From: a virus
DNA: 26,215 nt
Virus record (IMG/VR): IMGVR_UViG_3300032282_001425
Span: 1-26,215 of that record
Strand: one strand, 5' to 3'
The notes under the pieces were generated by a model that was given only the letters and a program-made list of their open reading frames with translations, did no database searches and was not told the origin of the DNA. Both the position numbers and the translations under genes were made by a program. Of this stretch, positions 1-7,298 are shown piece after piece (the first letter of the stretch is position 1; each line of letters begins with the position of its first letter).

Positions 1-1
1 A

Positions 2-88
2 CAATATGCCATATCAGTTACAAATAATGGTACTATTGGTGGCGGTGGTGGCGGTGGCGGTGGTGGCGGTGGATCAAAATATGGTTAA
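2..88 (+). CDS. C-terminal end of a glycine-rich tail-fibre-like protein (partial)
   Basis: Only the last 28 codons are inside the window; the frame is open from the left edge and stops with TAA at 86-88. The visible tail reads roughly VTNNGTIGGGG and then a run of about eleven glycines, ending SKYG. Poly-glycine C-termini preceded by an NNGxI-type motif are common at the receptor-binding tips of T4-like tail fibres and adhesins, so this is probably the distal end of a fibre or fibre-associated protein. The next gene is also glycine-rich and starts 17 bases later. The family cannot be named from so short a piece; a non-fibre structural protein is possible. Confidence 0.6.
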   Translation, partial: QYAISVTNNGTIGGGGGGGGGGGGSKYG

Positions 89-105
89 AATAAAGGACAT
101 AACAG

Positions 106-513
106 ATGGAATTTAAACCCTTATTACAAAATAAAAGATTAGTGGCATGTGGAGCATGTGCGTGTGCTAGTAATGCTGGTGGTGGCGGTGGCGGCGGTCA
201 AGGAAATGGATCAGCCGGTAATGCTGGTTCTGCATACGGTCCGTATACTGTATATCCTGGCTCAAATGGCGGTGCTGGATCCTTATCAGGAGCAGGTGGA
301 GGTGGTGCTGGAGGTTCACGGTCAGGAGTGCAAGGTGGTACTGGTGGCGGTGGCGGTAGTGCTGGTTCTGCCGGTGGTGGTGGAGGCAATGGTACATCTT
401 ATGGGTATGTTTACTCTAGTGGTGCTGGCGGTGGCGGTGCAGGAGCAGCAATTGCAGGGAATTCATACGTAACATGGTTAGCAACAGGAACTAGATCTGG
501 TTCAATAGCTTAA
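106..513 (+). CDS. Glycine-rich adhesin-like protein (tail-fibre tip candidate)
   Basis: A 135-residue protein in which glycine makes up a very large share, arranged as blocks of 4-7 glycines (first block about residues 25-31) alternating with SAGSAG/NAGSAYG-type spacers and aromatic residues. An unusual ACGACACAS segment at about 14-22 holds three cysteines. There is no signal peptide or clear transmembrane segment. The start is supported by AAAGGA at 92-97, eight bases upstream. Known parallel: T-even gp38 adhesins (T2 type) use glycine-rich motifs stacked in a polyglycine sandwich to display variable receptor-binding loops. The composition and the neighbouring tail-associated genes fit such a role, but no sequence homology is claimed. 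It could also be a C-terminal module split off the preceding gene. Confidence 0.6.
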   Translation: MEFKPLLQNKRLVACGACACASNAGGGGGGGQGNGSAGNAGSAYGPYTVYPGSNGGAGSLSGAGGGGAGGSRSGVQGGTGGGGGSAGSAGGGGGNGTSYGYVYSSGAGGGGAGAAIAGNSYVTWLATGTRSGSIA

Positions 514-521
514 TATAAATA
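514..521 (+). promoter_or_regulatory. T4-type late promoter box TATAAATA
   Basis: Perfect match to the T4 late promoter -10 octamer, starting right after the TAA (511-513) of the glycine-rich gene. Transcription would begin around 527-530, so the ATG at 529 would be almost leaderless. Translation from ATG 538 or ATG 553 of the next gene may therefore be the real start from this promoter. Confidence 0.7.
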
Positions 522-528
522 TTATATT

Positions 529-1044
529 ATGAATTTAATGATTAATCATATAATGACATATAGAATTATTTCATTTGATGAACAATCTGGGCAAATACAA
601 ATAGAAGTTGATGAGTTACCACAAAGATTAGTAATTGATTTGCCTATTGAAGATGGAAAATATCCAGAAGGAGATATTTTAGATAATTATATCCGTGGAT
701 TTATTCCTGTATGGACTATTACTAGAAAAGAAAGAATTAAAAAAGGAATAAAAAATTCTGATTATATTAAATCATTAGTTACTAAACCTAGAAAAAAACA
801 GGTAAAATCAAAAGATTTAGCTAATATAAATCAGTCAATTAAACTTAATTATCTATATAGAACTGATTGGACACAATTACCTGATTCTCCATGTAATGAT
901 GAACAAAAAGAAAAATGGAGAATATATCGTCAAGCTATAAGAGATATAGATGTAACTATAGATAAAGATATAGAATGGCCAGATCCTCCAATAGAAGATC
1001 AGGAATATTTAAATAGATTTTTAAACAAACAAATGGATTACTAA
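529..1044 (+). CDS. Tail-fibre assembly chaperone-like protein
   Basis: 171 residues from ATG 529. In-frame ATGs at 538 and 553 (giving MTYRIISF) are better candidates if the late promoter box at 514-521 is used; no strong Shine-Dalgarno sequence distinguishes them. The C-terminal part, about residues 108-157, has the pattern YRTDWTQLPDSPC, then KWRIYRQAIRDID, then IEWPDPP. This is the hallmark of the phage tail assembly chaperone family (Phage_tail_APC type) that helps fold or attach fibres. The N-terminal 60 residues form a beta-rich IISFDEQSGQIQIEV region that resembles the protein encoded immediately downstream. A basic linker rich in Lys (about 74-100) joins the two parts. The position beside fibre-tip genes fits. 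The exact fibre partner is unknown. Confidence 0.7.
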   Translation: MNLMINHIMTYRIISFDEQSGQIQIEVDELPQRLVIDLPIEDGKYPEGDILDNYIRGFIPVWTITRKERIKKGIKNSDYIKSLVTKPRKKQVKSKDLANINQSIKLNYLYRTDWTQLPDSPCNDEQKEKWRIYRQAIRDIDVTIDKDIEWPDPPIEDQEYLNRFLNKQMDY

Positions 1045-1046
1045 AG

Positions 1047-1277
1047 ATGTCATATTCTATTATATCACATAATGACTCAGAAAAAAAATTTACTATAAAC
1101 CATAAAGGTTATAGTATTGATATTAATTACCCTAGTGACGTTGATTTATTTTCAGATATACTTCCTGAAAATTTAGAAACTATTATTTCAGGAATTACTG
1201 TTTCATATAATGATATGCCTGATTATACTGAACCAGAAGTAATTACGCCTACACCCGTTCATGGAGACTGGAGATAA
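1047..1277 (+). CDS. Small protein related to the chaperone N-terminal domain
   Basis: 76 residues, starting two bases after the previous stop and sharing its last base with the start of the next gene (TAATG), so the three genes look translationally coupled. Its start, SYSIISHNDSEKKFTINHKGYS, follows the same pattern as TYRIISFDEQSGQIQIEV in the preceding protein, including a later Ile-rich strand and a conserved-looking proline near residue 29. It looks like a stand-alone copy of that N-terminal domain without the DWTQLPD region. The C-terminus is acidic and proline-rich (TEPEVITPTPVHGDWR). Function unrecognised; a tail-fibre-associated accessory or chaperone role is an inference from context. 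Confidence 0.55.
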   Translation: MSYSIISHNDSEKKFTINHKGYSIDINYPSDVDLFSDILPENLETIISGITVSYNDMPDYTEPEVITPTPVHGDWR

Positions 1278-2608
1278 TGAAATTTTATATACCAAAAAGT
1301 TTATCACGTGGAAATACAGATATTTCTGCAACAAAACTTGGTAATTTTTTAAGTTCTGTTGGATTAGATTATACTACAGACGATACTGATTCTACTATAA
1401 CTAATTATATTTTATTTAGAAATCCAGATCCAACTCCACCAATAAACAATTTAACAGAACTTCAAAATTATATTGAAGTTCATGGAATGAACACGTCAAA
1501 TTATCTAAATGAAAAATTTGGTATTTCAGGATCACATAATTTAAATAATAAATTTGTATTACATCAACATTTAGAGTCTTTAAATCTTCCAAATATACCT
1601 ACATCATTTCCTAAAACAGAGAATGAAATAAGAGATTTTATTACTGCTAATGGTTCAATCATATGTAAACCAGTTTTGTATTATGGCTCAAAAGATCCAT
1701 TTGCTGATATTAAAGGAAATTTATTATCCATATCTGGAGATTTTAGAGATTCATATTTAGAAACTGTAGATCAAATTTCTACTACAAAGCATTTCTATAA
1801 TTACTATACTTCATATGAAGCATTTGCTGCGGATGTTGATGTAACTGAATTTTTAAAGATTCAAAATAGTACTAAAACAACATTAACTCATCAATGTATT
1901 TTCCAAAAAGATTTTGGTGATTCATATACTCACTTTATAGTTGTTGGTTATGTAAATGGATCTAATGAAATTATTCATGAGCCGTTTATTGTAATGAATA
2001 GATCAAATGAAGAAGTTCCTGATGATCTATATAATAAACTACCAGGTGCATTAGTTGCTAATGATAAAATAAATAATCATTCAAAACAAAAGATATCATT
2101 TGATTTTAATTCATTAAGTGAAACTGATATTGTTAATATTTTAACTACTGGATGGCATGTTCAAGGTTCTGATCCATATGATATGGAGAATAAATTAAAA
2201 TCATTATTTAGTGCCTCAAATACTAAGAATACGTATTTTACTGCTCAGGGATTTATTGATTCTGACGGAAATCCAGTTATATTTGATGTATCAACAGGAA
2301 AACTATTTGCTGCTACAAGACGTGAGTGGATTACTCCAGAACAGCATCTAAATAGATTTAAGTTTATACATGATTTAGAGCATGATGCTTCTAAATTATC
2401 AAATACAACTTATAGATTCTGGTTTGAAGGAGTTATGCCAAATGGTTTAAATCAATCATTGGTTGATTTAGCAGCTTCATTAAATATTGTTATTCTATTA
2501 CCAATAGGAGATGGTTATACACGTGGACCATTTACTGCTTATGGTAATACTAAAGAAGAAGTTGCTGCTCACGTAAAACAATTTTTAATTGCCTGCGCTG
2601 CAACATAA
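1277..2608 (+). CDS. ATP-grasp-like protein
   Basis: 443 residues. The middle reads like an ATP-grasp ligase: a Lys at 92 followed by a helix and NLPNIPTSF (about 103-111), then SIICKPVLYYGSKD (127-140), whose Lys131 matches the nucleotide-binding 'vvKP' lysine, then QCIFQKDF and a strand pair around 205-240. A late segment, GFIDSDGNPVIFDVSTGK, resembles the metal-binding end of the fold but lacks the usual Glu/Asn pair in clear form. ATP-grasp enzymes join a carboxylate to an amine or thiol through an acyl phosphate. The substrate is not visible. The start overlaps the preceding stop by one base. About 80 residues at each end are unassigned. A degenerate or non-catalytic version is possible. 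Confidence 0.5.
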   Translation: MKFYIPKSLSRGNTDISATKLGNFLSSVGLDYTTDDTDSTITNYILFRNPDPTPPINNLTELQNYIEVHGMNTSNYLNEKFGISGSHNLNNKFVLHQHLESLNLPNIPTSFPKTENEIRDFITANGSIICKPVLYYGSKDPFADIKGNLLSISGDFRDSYLETVDQISTTKHFYNYYTSYEAFAADVDVTEFLKIQNSTKTTLTHQCIFQKDFGDSYTHFIVVGYVNGSNEIIHEPFIVMNRSNEEVPDDLYNKLPGALVANDKINNHSKQKISFDFNSLSETDIVNILTTGWHVQGSDPYDMENKLKSLFSASNTKNTYFTAQGFIDSDGNPVIFDVSTGKLFAATRREWITPEQHLNRFKFIHDLEHDASKLSNTTYRFWFEGVMPNGLNQSLVDLAASLNIVILLPIGDGYTRGPFTAYGNTKEEVAAHVKQFLIACAAT

Positions 2609-2611
2609 ATA
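2604..2611 (+). promoter_or_regulatory. Probable late promoter box CATAAATA
   Basis: One mismatch from TATAAATA, overlapping the stop codon of the ATP-grasp-like gene and lying 31 bases upstream of the SpeD start. The 33-base intergenic gap contains nothing else except AAGGG near 2632-2636, a good ribosome site for ATG 2642. Confidence 0.45.
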
Positions 2612-2641
2612 GTTTACTATAATTTATTATGAAGGGTTATT

Positions 2642-2998
2642 ATGTCTTATTTTGGGTATCACTTGATGTTGGATTGCAGTGGATGCAATGATGGTATTAA
2701 AAGTAGAGAGAATATCTACAATTTTGTAAAAGAATTAGTCAAACGCATCGATATGACCGCACACGGAGAGCCTGTGATAGAATATCTTCTACCAGGCGAT
2801 CCTAAAGAAGGTTACAGCATGATGCAATTAATCACAACTAGTAATATCGTCGGTCATTTTATTGAACCAAATTCAACTGCATATTTTGATATATTCAGTT
2901 GTAAAGAATATGATATTCAAGTAGCTCAAGATGTAGTTAAAGAATTCTTTGGTCCAACTAAGATTAGAGTTAATTATATAACCCGTCATGCAGATTAA
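2642..2998 (+). CDS. speD: SpeD-type S-adenosylmethionine decarboxylase family protein
   Basis: 118 residues, the size of bacterial class 1b proenzymes. These self-cleave before a Ser that becomes the pyruvoyl cofactor; the classic product is decarboxylated SAM for spermidine synthesis. Family landmarks visible: YHLMLDCSGCN at 6-16, the internal TTSNIVGHF at 65-73, and YFDIFSC at 81-87. Ser59, Ser67, His72 and Cys87 have the same spacing as the Thermotoga catalytic set Ser55, Ser63, His68 and Cys83. The residue before the processing Ser is Thr66 instead of the usual Glu, and the following His is Asn68. Such changes occur in relatives reported to decarboxylate ornithine or arginine, so the substrate is open. 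No spermidine synthase is in the window. AAGGG lies 6 bases upstream of the start. The 3' end overlaps the desaturase gene. Confidence 0.8.
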   Translation: MSYFGYHLMLDCSGCNDGIKSRENIYNFVKELVKRIDMTAHGEPVIEYLLPGDPKEGYSMMQLITTSNIVGHFIEPNSTAYFDIFSCKEYDIQVAQDVVKEFFGPTKIRVNYITRHAD

Positions 2999-3845
2999 AA
3001 TATTTAATGATAGTCCAAAAGACTCTCTTCTAATATTAGTAACAGCATTCGCTGTTACCTATCCATTCGTATTTGTATATTATTTCCATCAGATGAGTTG
3101 GATCTCCGTATTCTTTTCGTCTTTAGGATTAATATTTTCTGCTATGTGGCATTTCAATACCACAATGCATTATCATATTCATCGAGCAATATTTACAAAT
3201 AAACTAGTTAATGAGATATTTGAATCTATTTGTACTATTCCGATGATGATTAGTTATGAAGAATATAAAAGTGTTCATATGGTTCATCATAAATGGGTAA
3301 ATGATCCGGTTGTGGATGGTAAATTATACGATCCAACTTCTACATTTAGAGGTGGTAAGGATGGAAAAGAAGAAGGATTCTTATCATATGTCTTTGGAAC
3401 TCCAATAAGATATTTCTTAACTATTGACGGGCCAGATCTACATAGACCCGTTCCATTTAAAAATCCTAAAAAATTAGTGAGAGAATTGTATGTTAAAATA
3501 GCATTCTTAATCATATATTCTATTATTGACTGGAGATTTATTCCTGTATTTTTAATATCAATGTACTTCGCGTGGGTATTTAATATGATGTTAACATATT
3601 CAGAACATCATAGTGCTACAGACTGGCAAGATCATACCAGAGATTCTTGTTCATGTTATGGTAAGATATATAATTTTTTAACCTTTAATTCTGGATATCA
3701 TCAAGAGCATCACTACAGACCAGGAGCACATTGGACTCAACTTCCAAGTTTAAGAAAAGAACTTCCTGCTGATAGACATATAGTTAAAGGCACATTGGTT
3801 TTTAACAATAATCCATTCACTCTACCATTTTCAAAGATTAAATAA
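2988..3845 (+). CDS. Membrane fatty acid desaturase
   Basis: 285 residues, integral membrane. All three histidine clusters of the diiron desaturase family are present: HYHIH at 61-65, HMVHH at 97-101 and HQEHH at 238-242, with extra histidines at 207-208 and 248. Hydrophobic segments are at about 13-33, 38-55, 168-180 and 185-203, matching the two-hairpin topology. Such enzymes insert a double bond into an acyl chain using O2 and ferredoxin or cytochrome electrons. Acyl-lipid versus acyl-CoA substrate and the bond position cannot be told. The ATG lies 11 bases inside the end of the SpeD gene, which suggests translational coupling; no separate ribosome site is seen. The last base is shared with the next start. 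A related hydroxylase or ketolase is a less likely alternative. Confidence 0.85.
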   Translation: MQIKIFNDSPKDSLLILVTAFAVTYPFVFVYYFHQMSWISVFFSSLGLIFSAMWHFNTTMHYHIHRAIFTNKLVNEIFESICTIPMMISYEEYKSVHMVHHKWVNDPVVDGKLYDPTSTFRGGKDGKEEGFLSYVFGTPIRYFLTIDGPDLHRPVPFKNPKKLVRELYVKIAFLIIYSIIDWRFIPVFLISMYFAWVFNMMLTYSEHHSATDWQDHTRDSCSCYGKIYNFLTFNSGYHQEHHYRPGAHWTQLPSLRKELPADRHIVKGTLVFNNNPFTLPFSKIK

Positions 3846-5074
3846 TGATTAAAATTGACTATAAAACCCTAACACACGATTCAAGATTAGGATTTTATGA
3901 AATAGGTAATAAAAAATATTGGGACAAAGCTAGTGCTGTTATGGAAGGCACAAAGATGGGTCTTGGATACAAAGACCTTTATTGGAACTTTAATGATGAG
4001 GACTTTTCAAAGTGGAATTGGTCTGAAGAGCCATCAGGAAGCATTAGACAATATTATCATACCAGAGCTCGGCAACTCAGAGAAAAATATGATTATATAA
4101 TTATAAATTGTTCCGGTGGAGCTGATTCATCTACAGCATTATATAGTTTTCTTCATCAAGGATTACATGTAGATGAAGTATTTGTCAGACACGCAGGTGA
4201 AGGGACAAATAAGTATAAATCAACTAATAAAGAGTTTGATGCTAGTAATGAACATTCTGAATTTGAGTATGCTGGATTACCTCTATTAAATTGGGTTAGA
4301 AAAGTAAGTCCTAAAACTAAGATTACCATACACGATTTTAGTTTAGATATTATTAAAGATGACCTAACATGGGATGAGAATTTTATTCATTGGTGCGGCG
4401 ATTATGTTACTCCTGGGTGTGTTGTTAGATATTCCCATGCGTCAAATAAAGATAGTTTAAATACATTTGATAAAGGTAAAAGTATCTGCATTTTATTTGG
4501 TACTGATAAGCCTAGAGTATCTATTACTCCCGACGGTGATATAGTTACATTCTTTGGGGATAAGGCCGTTTCTTCGGCTCTTCCAGCAGCTGTAAACAAT
4601 GGTTACACTAATACTCATGTAGAATTGTTTTATTGGAGTCCTGATGCGGTACCACTGATGATAAAACAATGTCATCTAATTAAAAAATGGTTTGAGATGC
4701 CTGAGAACAGAAGATTACAATACATGCTTAATCCAAACTGGCTATTAAACTCATTAAATAGAACATTGTATGAAAATATAGTTAAAGGTATTATATATCC
4801 TGACTATGATTTATCAATATTTCAATGTAATAAACCAGTAAAATCAGTCATGCAAGAATGGGATTACTGGATGAATGATTTTAAAAATACTGAGGGATTT
4901 GGTACATTCATGAGAGGATTATCACATTTATATAATAATACAAATAAAGACTTCTTTAAAGTTCCAGACATTGGTATTCATGACCAACAGATGTCTGAGT
5001 TAAACTGGGAATATAAAATTTGTCCTAGTAAACAGTACCTTATTGGTAAATTGAATAATTCTTTAATTTACTAA
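3845..5074 (+). CDS. PP-loop ATP pyrophosphatase (asparagine-synthase-like fold)
   Basis: 409 residues. The segment YDYIIINCSGGADSST, at about 82-97, is a PP-loop (SGGxDS) at the end of a beta strand, as in N-type ATP pyrophosphatases such as asparagine synthase, QueC, GuaA and tRNA thiolases. These activate a carboxylate, amide or base by adenylation. No glutaminase domain precedes it, so the nitrogen or sulfur donor would be free or supplied elsewhere. The N-terminal 80 residues are aromatic-rich (WNFNDEDFSKWNW). The long C-terminal half (about 250-409) is unrecognised. It starts on the last base of the desaturase gene. Substrate unknown; a modified metabolite, lipid head group or nucleotide are all possible. 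Confidence 0.65.
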   Translation: MIKIDYKTLTHDSRLGFYEIGNKKYWDKASAVMEGTKMGLGYKDLYWNFNDEDFSKWNWSEEPSGSIRQYYHTRARQLREKYDYIIINCSGGADSSTALYSFLHQGLHVDEVFVRHAGEGTNKYKSTNKEFDASNEHSEFEYAGLPLLNWVRKVSPKTKITIHDFSLDIIKDDLTWDENFIHWCGDYVTPGCVVRYSHASNKDSLNTFDKGKSICILFGTDKPRVSITPDGDIVTFFGDKAVSSALPAAVNNGYTNTHVELFYWSPDAVPLMIKQCHLIKKWFEMPENRRLQYMLNPNWLLNSLNRTLYENIVKGIIYPDYDLSIFQCNKPVKSVMQEWDYWMNDFKNTEGFGTFMRGLSHLYNNTNKDFFKVPDIGIHDQQMSELNWEYKICPSKQYLIGKLNNSLIY

Positions 5075-5105
5075 TAATACATTTTTAGTATATAATTAAT
5101 ATATT

Positions 5106-6398
5106 ATGATTAGTTTTTTATTGATTGTTTTATTTTCACTGATAATTGGTGCTTTAACTGGATTACTTCCAGCCCTACCAGTTTATACTGGAACTATTAT
5201 ATTATACTATTTTGGTCATAATATGCCATTAGAACACCTGATGGTATTTTGGTTAGTTGTTATTTCAGGAAGTCAATTCTTTGGATCTATTTCAACGATA
5301 GCAACTAAAATACCAGGTGAAGAAAGTTCTACTGTGTATTTAAAAGATATTGATTCTCTATCAATTAATCAACGAAATGCTTTACTTTATGATACTGCTT
5401 TAGGAAGTATGATTGCAGGTGTACTTTCCTTATTAGTTGTTTATGGAATAGTATCATATACTTCATCTAATGTATTATTCTTTAGCTCATTAAATTTCCA
5501 AATTATTTGTTATACGTTAGCGTTCTTAAGTTTTATATTATTAAATAAAAATATTATAATGACTATTTGTCTTGTTTTACTTGGACTTGCATTAGGACCA
5601 AAAAATAACTATGCACTTCCGGCTGCGTGGTTTGATTTTGTATCATTATTCCATGGATATACGTTCTATATGGTTATTCTTGGAATAATGATTATTCCAC
5701 AATTATTAACTAATGAGTATGATGCTGTAAATGATCATATAAAAGTAATTAATAATAAATCATTCAGTATAATTCAAGGATTTAAATCTTCAATTATAGG
5801 ATCTATTGTTGGATTAATTCCTGGCCCAAGCGCGTTTCTAGCTTCTTTAACTGCATACAAGACAGCCGGAACAGATATATCTAAAAAAATCATTGCCGCA
5901 GAAACAGCTAATAACGCATCAGTTATAACATGTGCTATGCCTTTGTTACTATTAGCATTACCTATAAATCAGAACACTCTAATATTCTCGAATATCATGG
6001 ATATAAGGTCTATAAATATAATTGAAGCAATTTTTCAAACGAGTTTTGTCTCAGGTTTATCAGTATTACAATTAGTAATACTAACATGTTTAATGTGCAT
6101 GTTTATCTATTTTTGGTTAAGCACACATCTAATTGATTATTATGTGTCATTTGTAAATAAGCTTCATGGTAGAATGAAATATATTTTACTGGCTATTATA
6201 GTATTGCTAATTGCATTAGATATTAGTACTGCTGAAATATCATTATATAATTATGTTATTTTGTTGAGTTTCTTTTCATTTATTGGTATATTATTAAAAC
6301 TTTGCAGCATTAATCCTTTGCCACTATTATTTGCCATGATTCTAGGTGATAAGATGGTATGGGTTTACATGCAATTTTTAACAATTCATTTTGCATAG
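5106..6398 (+). CDS. tctA: TctA-family tripartite tricarboxylate transporter permease
   Basis: 430 residues, hydrophobic throughout with roughly ten or more membrane spans. TctA signatures in order: GALTGLLPALPVYTG at 15-29, FGSISTIATKIPGE at 59-72, IGSIVGLIPGPSAF at 231-244, AAETANNAS at 264-272 and ALPINQN at 284-290. The two glycine/proline motifs and the ETANNA motif define the large permease of TTT systems, which import citrate or other carboxylates with Na+ or H+. It is shorter than the usual 500 or so residues, mostly at the C-terminus. No TctB-like small membrane protein follows; the next gene is a TctC-like binding protein 9 bases downstream. A sigma70-like TATAAT at 5091-5096 precedes it, but no clear ribosome site is seen. 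Confidence 0.85.
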   Translation: MISFLLIVLFSLIIGALTGLLPALPVYTGTIILYYFGHNMPLEHLMVFWLVVISGSQFFGSISTIATKIPGEESSTVYLKDIDSLSINQRNALLYDTALGSMIAGVLSLLVVYGIVSYTSSNVLFFSSLNFQIICYTLAFLSFILLNKNIIMTICLVLLGLALGPKNNYALPAAWFDFVSLFHGYTFYMVILGIMIIPQLLTNEYDAVNDHIKVINNKSFSIIQGFKSSIIGSIVGLIPGPSAFLASLTAYKTAGTDISKKIIAAETANNASVITCAMPLLLLALPINQNTLIFSNIMDIRSINIIEAIFQTSFVSGLSVLQLVILTCLMCMFIYFWLSTHLIDYYVSFVNKLHGRMKYILLAIIVLLIALDISTAEISLYNYVILLSFFSFIGILLKLCSINPLPLLFAMILGDKMVWVYMQFLTIHFA

Positions 6399-6407
6399 GA
6401 GTAGTAC

Positions 6408-7238
6408 ATGAAAAAATTATTGATTATTATGGGTTTATTAAGTGGGGTTGCTCAAGCTGAAATTACTGTAGTTAATCCAAGTAATAAAGCTAGTCCAGCC
6501 ACGGTATTTGCAACTTCATATAAAGATGCTTTAGGACAAGACACTAAGTTCTATCAAGCTTCTACATGTGAAGATGCACAAAAGGTTTTTGATAAAACTA
6601 AAGACGCTGTTATGGTCTATAATAGTTCTATTGAATTTGCTGCTAGAGATAAAGGGTTAAACTGCGGTCTAAAAGCCAATGCAGTTAATACTGTTTATAT
6701 TGGTAAGCAATATATGAGTTTATGTACATTAAAGGATAGTGGTGTATCGTTAACTAATGATAAAATCACTTTAGGTATGACTTCAATGTATGCAACTAAA
6801 ACCCACCAGGCAGATCTAAGATCAGTTGGTATTAATACAACTTTAGTACCATACGGCGGCAGTAAAGATATTGTGACTGCAGTTCTTAATAAAGATATCG
6901 CTGCCGGATATATTTCATCATCTATGGCTGATAAAAACAAAGATCTAGTGTGTTCTTATCAGACTAATCCAGACTTACCCAATTATATAGGCAAATCTTT
7001 TAAATTAAAGGTTCCAGATTTTAGAATTACGTATGTAGTCTATACTAATACTACAGATCCTAAAGTTATGGATAGTCTTTTAGCTGCTCAGTCTAATCAA
7101 TCATTTTCTGAATATTTAAAGACTTCTGGCACTATTTCTAATTGGACAGTACGTTTATCTGATATAGATGCTGTGAAATCTTATGTCGACAAATTATTTG
7201 ATAACTGGAGCTTCCATAGTGAAATTTTCACTAATTAG
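6408..7238 (+). CDS. TctC-like periplasmic solute-binding protein
   Basis: 276 residues with a clean Sec signal peptide (MKKLLIIMGLLSGVAQA, predicted cut after Ala17), so it should reach the periplasm. The segment TLVPYGGSKDIVTAVLNKDIAAGYISSS (about 145-172) matches the TctC/Bug family region where a VPY-Gly-Gly loop precedes an amphipathic helix and the second-lobe strand. Four cysteines (54, 86, 106, 182) could form two disulfides, which is unusual in this family. The TATA-box-free start has AGGAG at 6397-6401, overlapping the TctA stop, so it is the second gene of the TctA unit. TctC proteins capture a carboxylate and hand it to TctA/B. Homology is weaker than for TctA; another type 2 periplasmic binding protein is the alternative. 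Confidence 0.65.
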   Translation: MKKLLIIMGLLSGVAQAEITVVNPSNKASPATVFATSYKDALGQDTKFYQASTCEDAQKVFDKTKDAVMVYNSSIEFAARDKGLNCGLKANAVNTVYIGKQYMSLCTLKDSGVSLTNDKITLGMTSMYATKTHQADLRSVGINTTLVPYGGSKDIVTAVLNKDIAAGYISSSMADKNKDLVCSYQTNPDLPNYIGKSFKLKVPDFRITYVVYTNTTDPKVMDSLLAAQSNQSFSEYLKTSGTISNWTVRLSDIDAVKSYVDKLFDNWSFHSEIFTN

Positions 7239-7251
7239 TAGTTCGGTATCT

Positions 7252-7259
7252 TATAAATA
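7252..7259 (+). promoter_or_regulatory. T4-type late promoter box TATAAATA
   Basis: Perfect octamer in the 60-base gap before the TRAP binding protein gene, followed by a leader of about 35 bases that ends in AAGGA (7284-7288) 10 bases before ATG 7299. With the terminator at 8245-8271 it frames a single-gene late transcription unit. Confidence 0.75.
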
Positions 7260-7298
7260 GATATAGAAGGTATTCTTATTCAACAAGGACTGATAAAA

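Noticed and set aside
167-397. Open frames on the minus strand opposite the glycine-rich gene, rich in Pro or His
   Set aside because: They are the complement of GGT/GGC glycine runs. No ribosome site or promoter, and their composition is an artefact of the repeat.
1047-2608. Possible graspetide-like RiPP unit: small protein plus ATP-grasp
   Set aside because: The small protein resembles the N-terminus of the upstream chaperone-like protein, not a precursor peptide. It lacks a repeated Thr/Ser/Lys plus Asp/Glu core, and no exporter is present.
5067-5096. Sigma70-like promoter TTTACT-18-TATAAT before TctA
   Set aside because: In such AT-rich DNA a TATAAT with a weak -35 is expected by chance. 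Kept only as a remark in the TctA entry.
7254-7298. Longer TRAP binding protein with a signal peptide from an upstream start
   Set aside because: The in-frame upstream stretch is only 14 codons after a stop, contains no hydrophobic core, and begins inside the late promoter box.
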